Shown in pieces: positions 63,923-64,000 of a stretch of DNA of 64,000 nt. Below the pieces are notes generated by a model, which saw nothing but the letters and a program-made list of their open reading frames with translations, was not told the origin of the DNA and made no database searches. A program made the translations under genes and the position numbers. Position 1 is the stretch's first letter. Each line of letters starts with the position of its first letter. The stretch is taken from NCBI GenBank assembly GCA_021324855.1, contig JAJPIG010000020.1, positions 62,001-126,000 on the forward strand. Direction: 5' to 3'. The stretch comes from Pseudomonadota bacterium. GTDB lineage: Bacteria; Desulfobacterota; Binatia; Binatales; Binataceae.

Positions 63923-64000
63923 TTCCAGACGCGCAAAGCTGATCTGCGAGTACCGTGGCTGGCTCACCAGTCCTCTGGCCTCGCTCCGCACTTGCTCGCC

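Overview
The window is GC-rich bacterial chromosomal DNA with short intergenic gaps, many ATGA stop/start overlaps and frequent GTG/TTG starts. It has one tRNA-Leu and no phage, integrase, transposase or CRISPR array. Hydantoinase/oxoprolinase pairs, CoA-transferases, a DUF1329 protein, tripartite RND pumps, a radical-SAM ArsS-like protein and methanethiol oxidase suggest an environmental Gram-negative bacterium. Gene content recalls uncultured Binatota/deltaproteobacterial-type genomes, but that placement is inference, since no marker gene is present.

Layout. 1-1.1 kb: an AhpD-like protein, then the wreck of an ars operon (frameshifted arsC and the 3' end of acr3). 1.1-6 kb (minus): HMG-CoA-lyase-like enzyme, HyuA, HyuB. 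6.1-9.3 kb (plus): a four-gene operon (coiled-coil protein, methyltransferase, amidohydrolase-like protein, Asp/Glu racemase-like protein), two of whose enzyme homologues lack canonical catalytic residues. 9.3-18.1 kb: QueF, DUF1329 protein, 2OG-Fe(II) oxygenase, kelch protein, phosphoesterase, lytic transglycosylase, and a palindromic intergenic element. 18.3-22.1 kb: gnd-tal-pgi operon. 22.3-27.3 kb: an arsenic/sulfur/selenium-type island. 27.5-33.6 kb: PadR-TolC-RND-adaptor operon, then tRNA-Leu. 33.9-35.4 kb: DUF2127 protein and an alpha/beta hydrolase. 35.4-43.4 kb: methanethiol oxidase with a His-bearing membrane protein, and a TolC-adaptor-cupredoxin-RND operon behind a near-consensus Fur box. 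43.6-48.9 kb: DoxX, Grx4, BolA, thiolase, CaiB-type CoA-transferase, an unknown protein and a Nudix hydrolase. 49-53.9 kb: ThiI, metallo-beta-lactamase/rhodanese protein, lipoprotein, glycosyltransferase, Met-rich secreted protein. 53.9-58 kb: acetyl-CoA hydrolase family, K+ channel, small protein, DUF4010 membrane protein. 58-64 kb: alcohol dehydrogenase, second HyuA/HyuB pair, Nudix, FmdB-type zinc ribbon and a weak secreted ORF.

The most striking signal is at 22.3-23.2 kb. A TVP38/TMEM64 membrane protein carries a C-terminal rhodanese domain whose ORF stops at a TGA lying exactly where the catalytic cysteine codon should be. The frame then continues for 41 codons that supply the missing half of the rhodanese domain. 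Starting 10 nt after the TGA is a 7-bp hairpin with a GGC loop, which fits the general form of a bacterial SECIS element. Nearby are an ArsR-rhodanese fusion, an ArsS-type radical SAM protein and two glycosyltransferase-like proteins of families named for association with rSAM/selenodomain loci. I read this as a candidate selenocysteine-containing membrane rhodanese. The alternative is a nonsense mutation or sequencing error, and the window has no sel genes to settle it.

Metal and sulfur handling recurs: three rhodanese domains with different contexts, a persulfide-dioxygenase-like enzyme, methanethiol oxidase, ThiI, Grx4/BolA, a cupredoxin-bearing export system and arsenic gene remnants.
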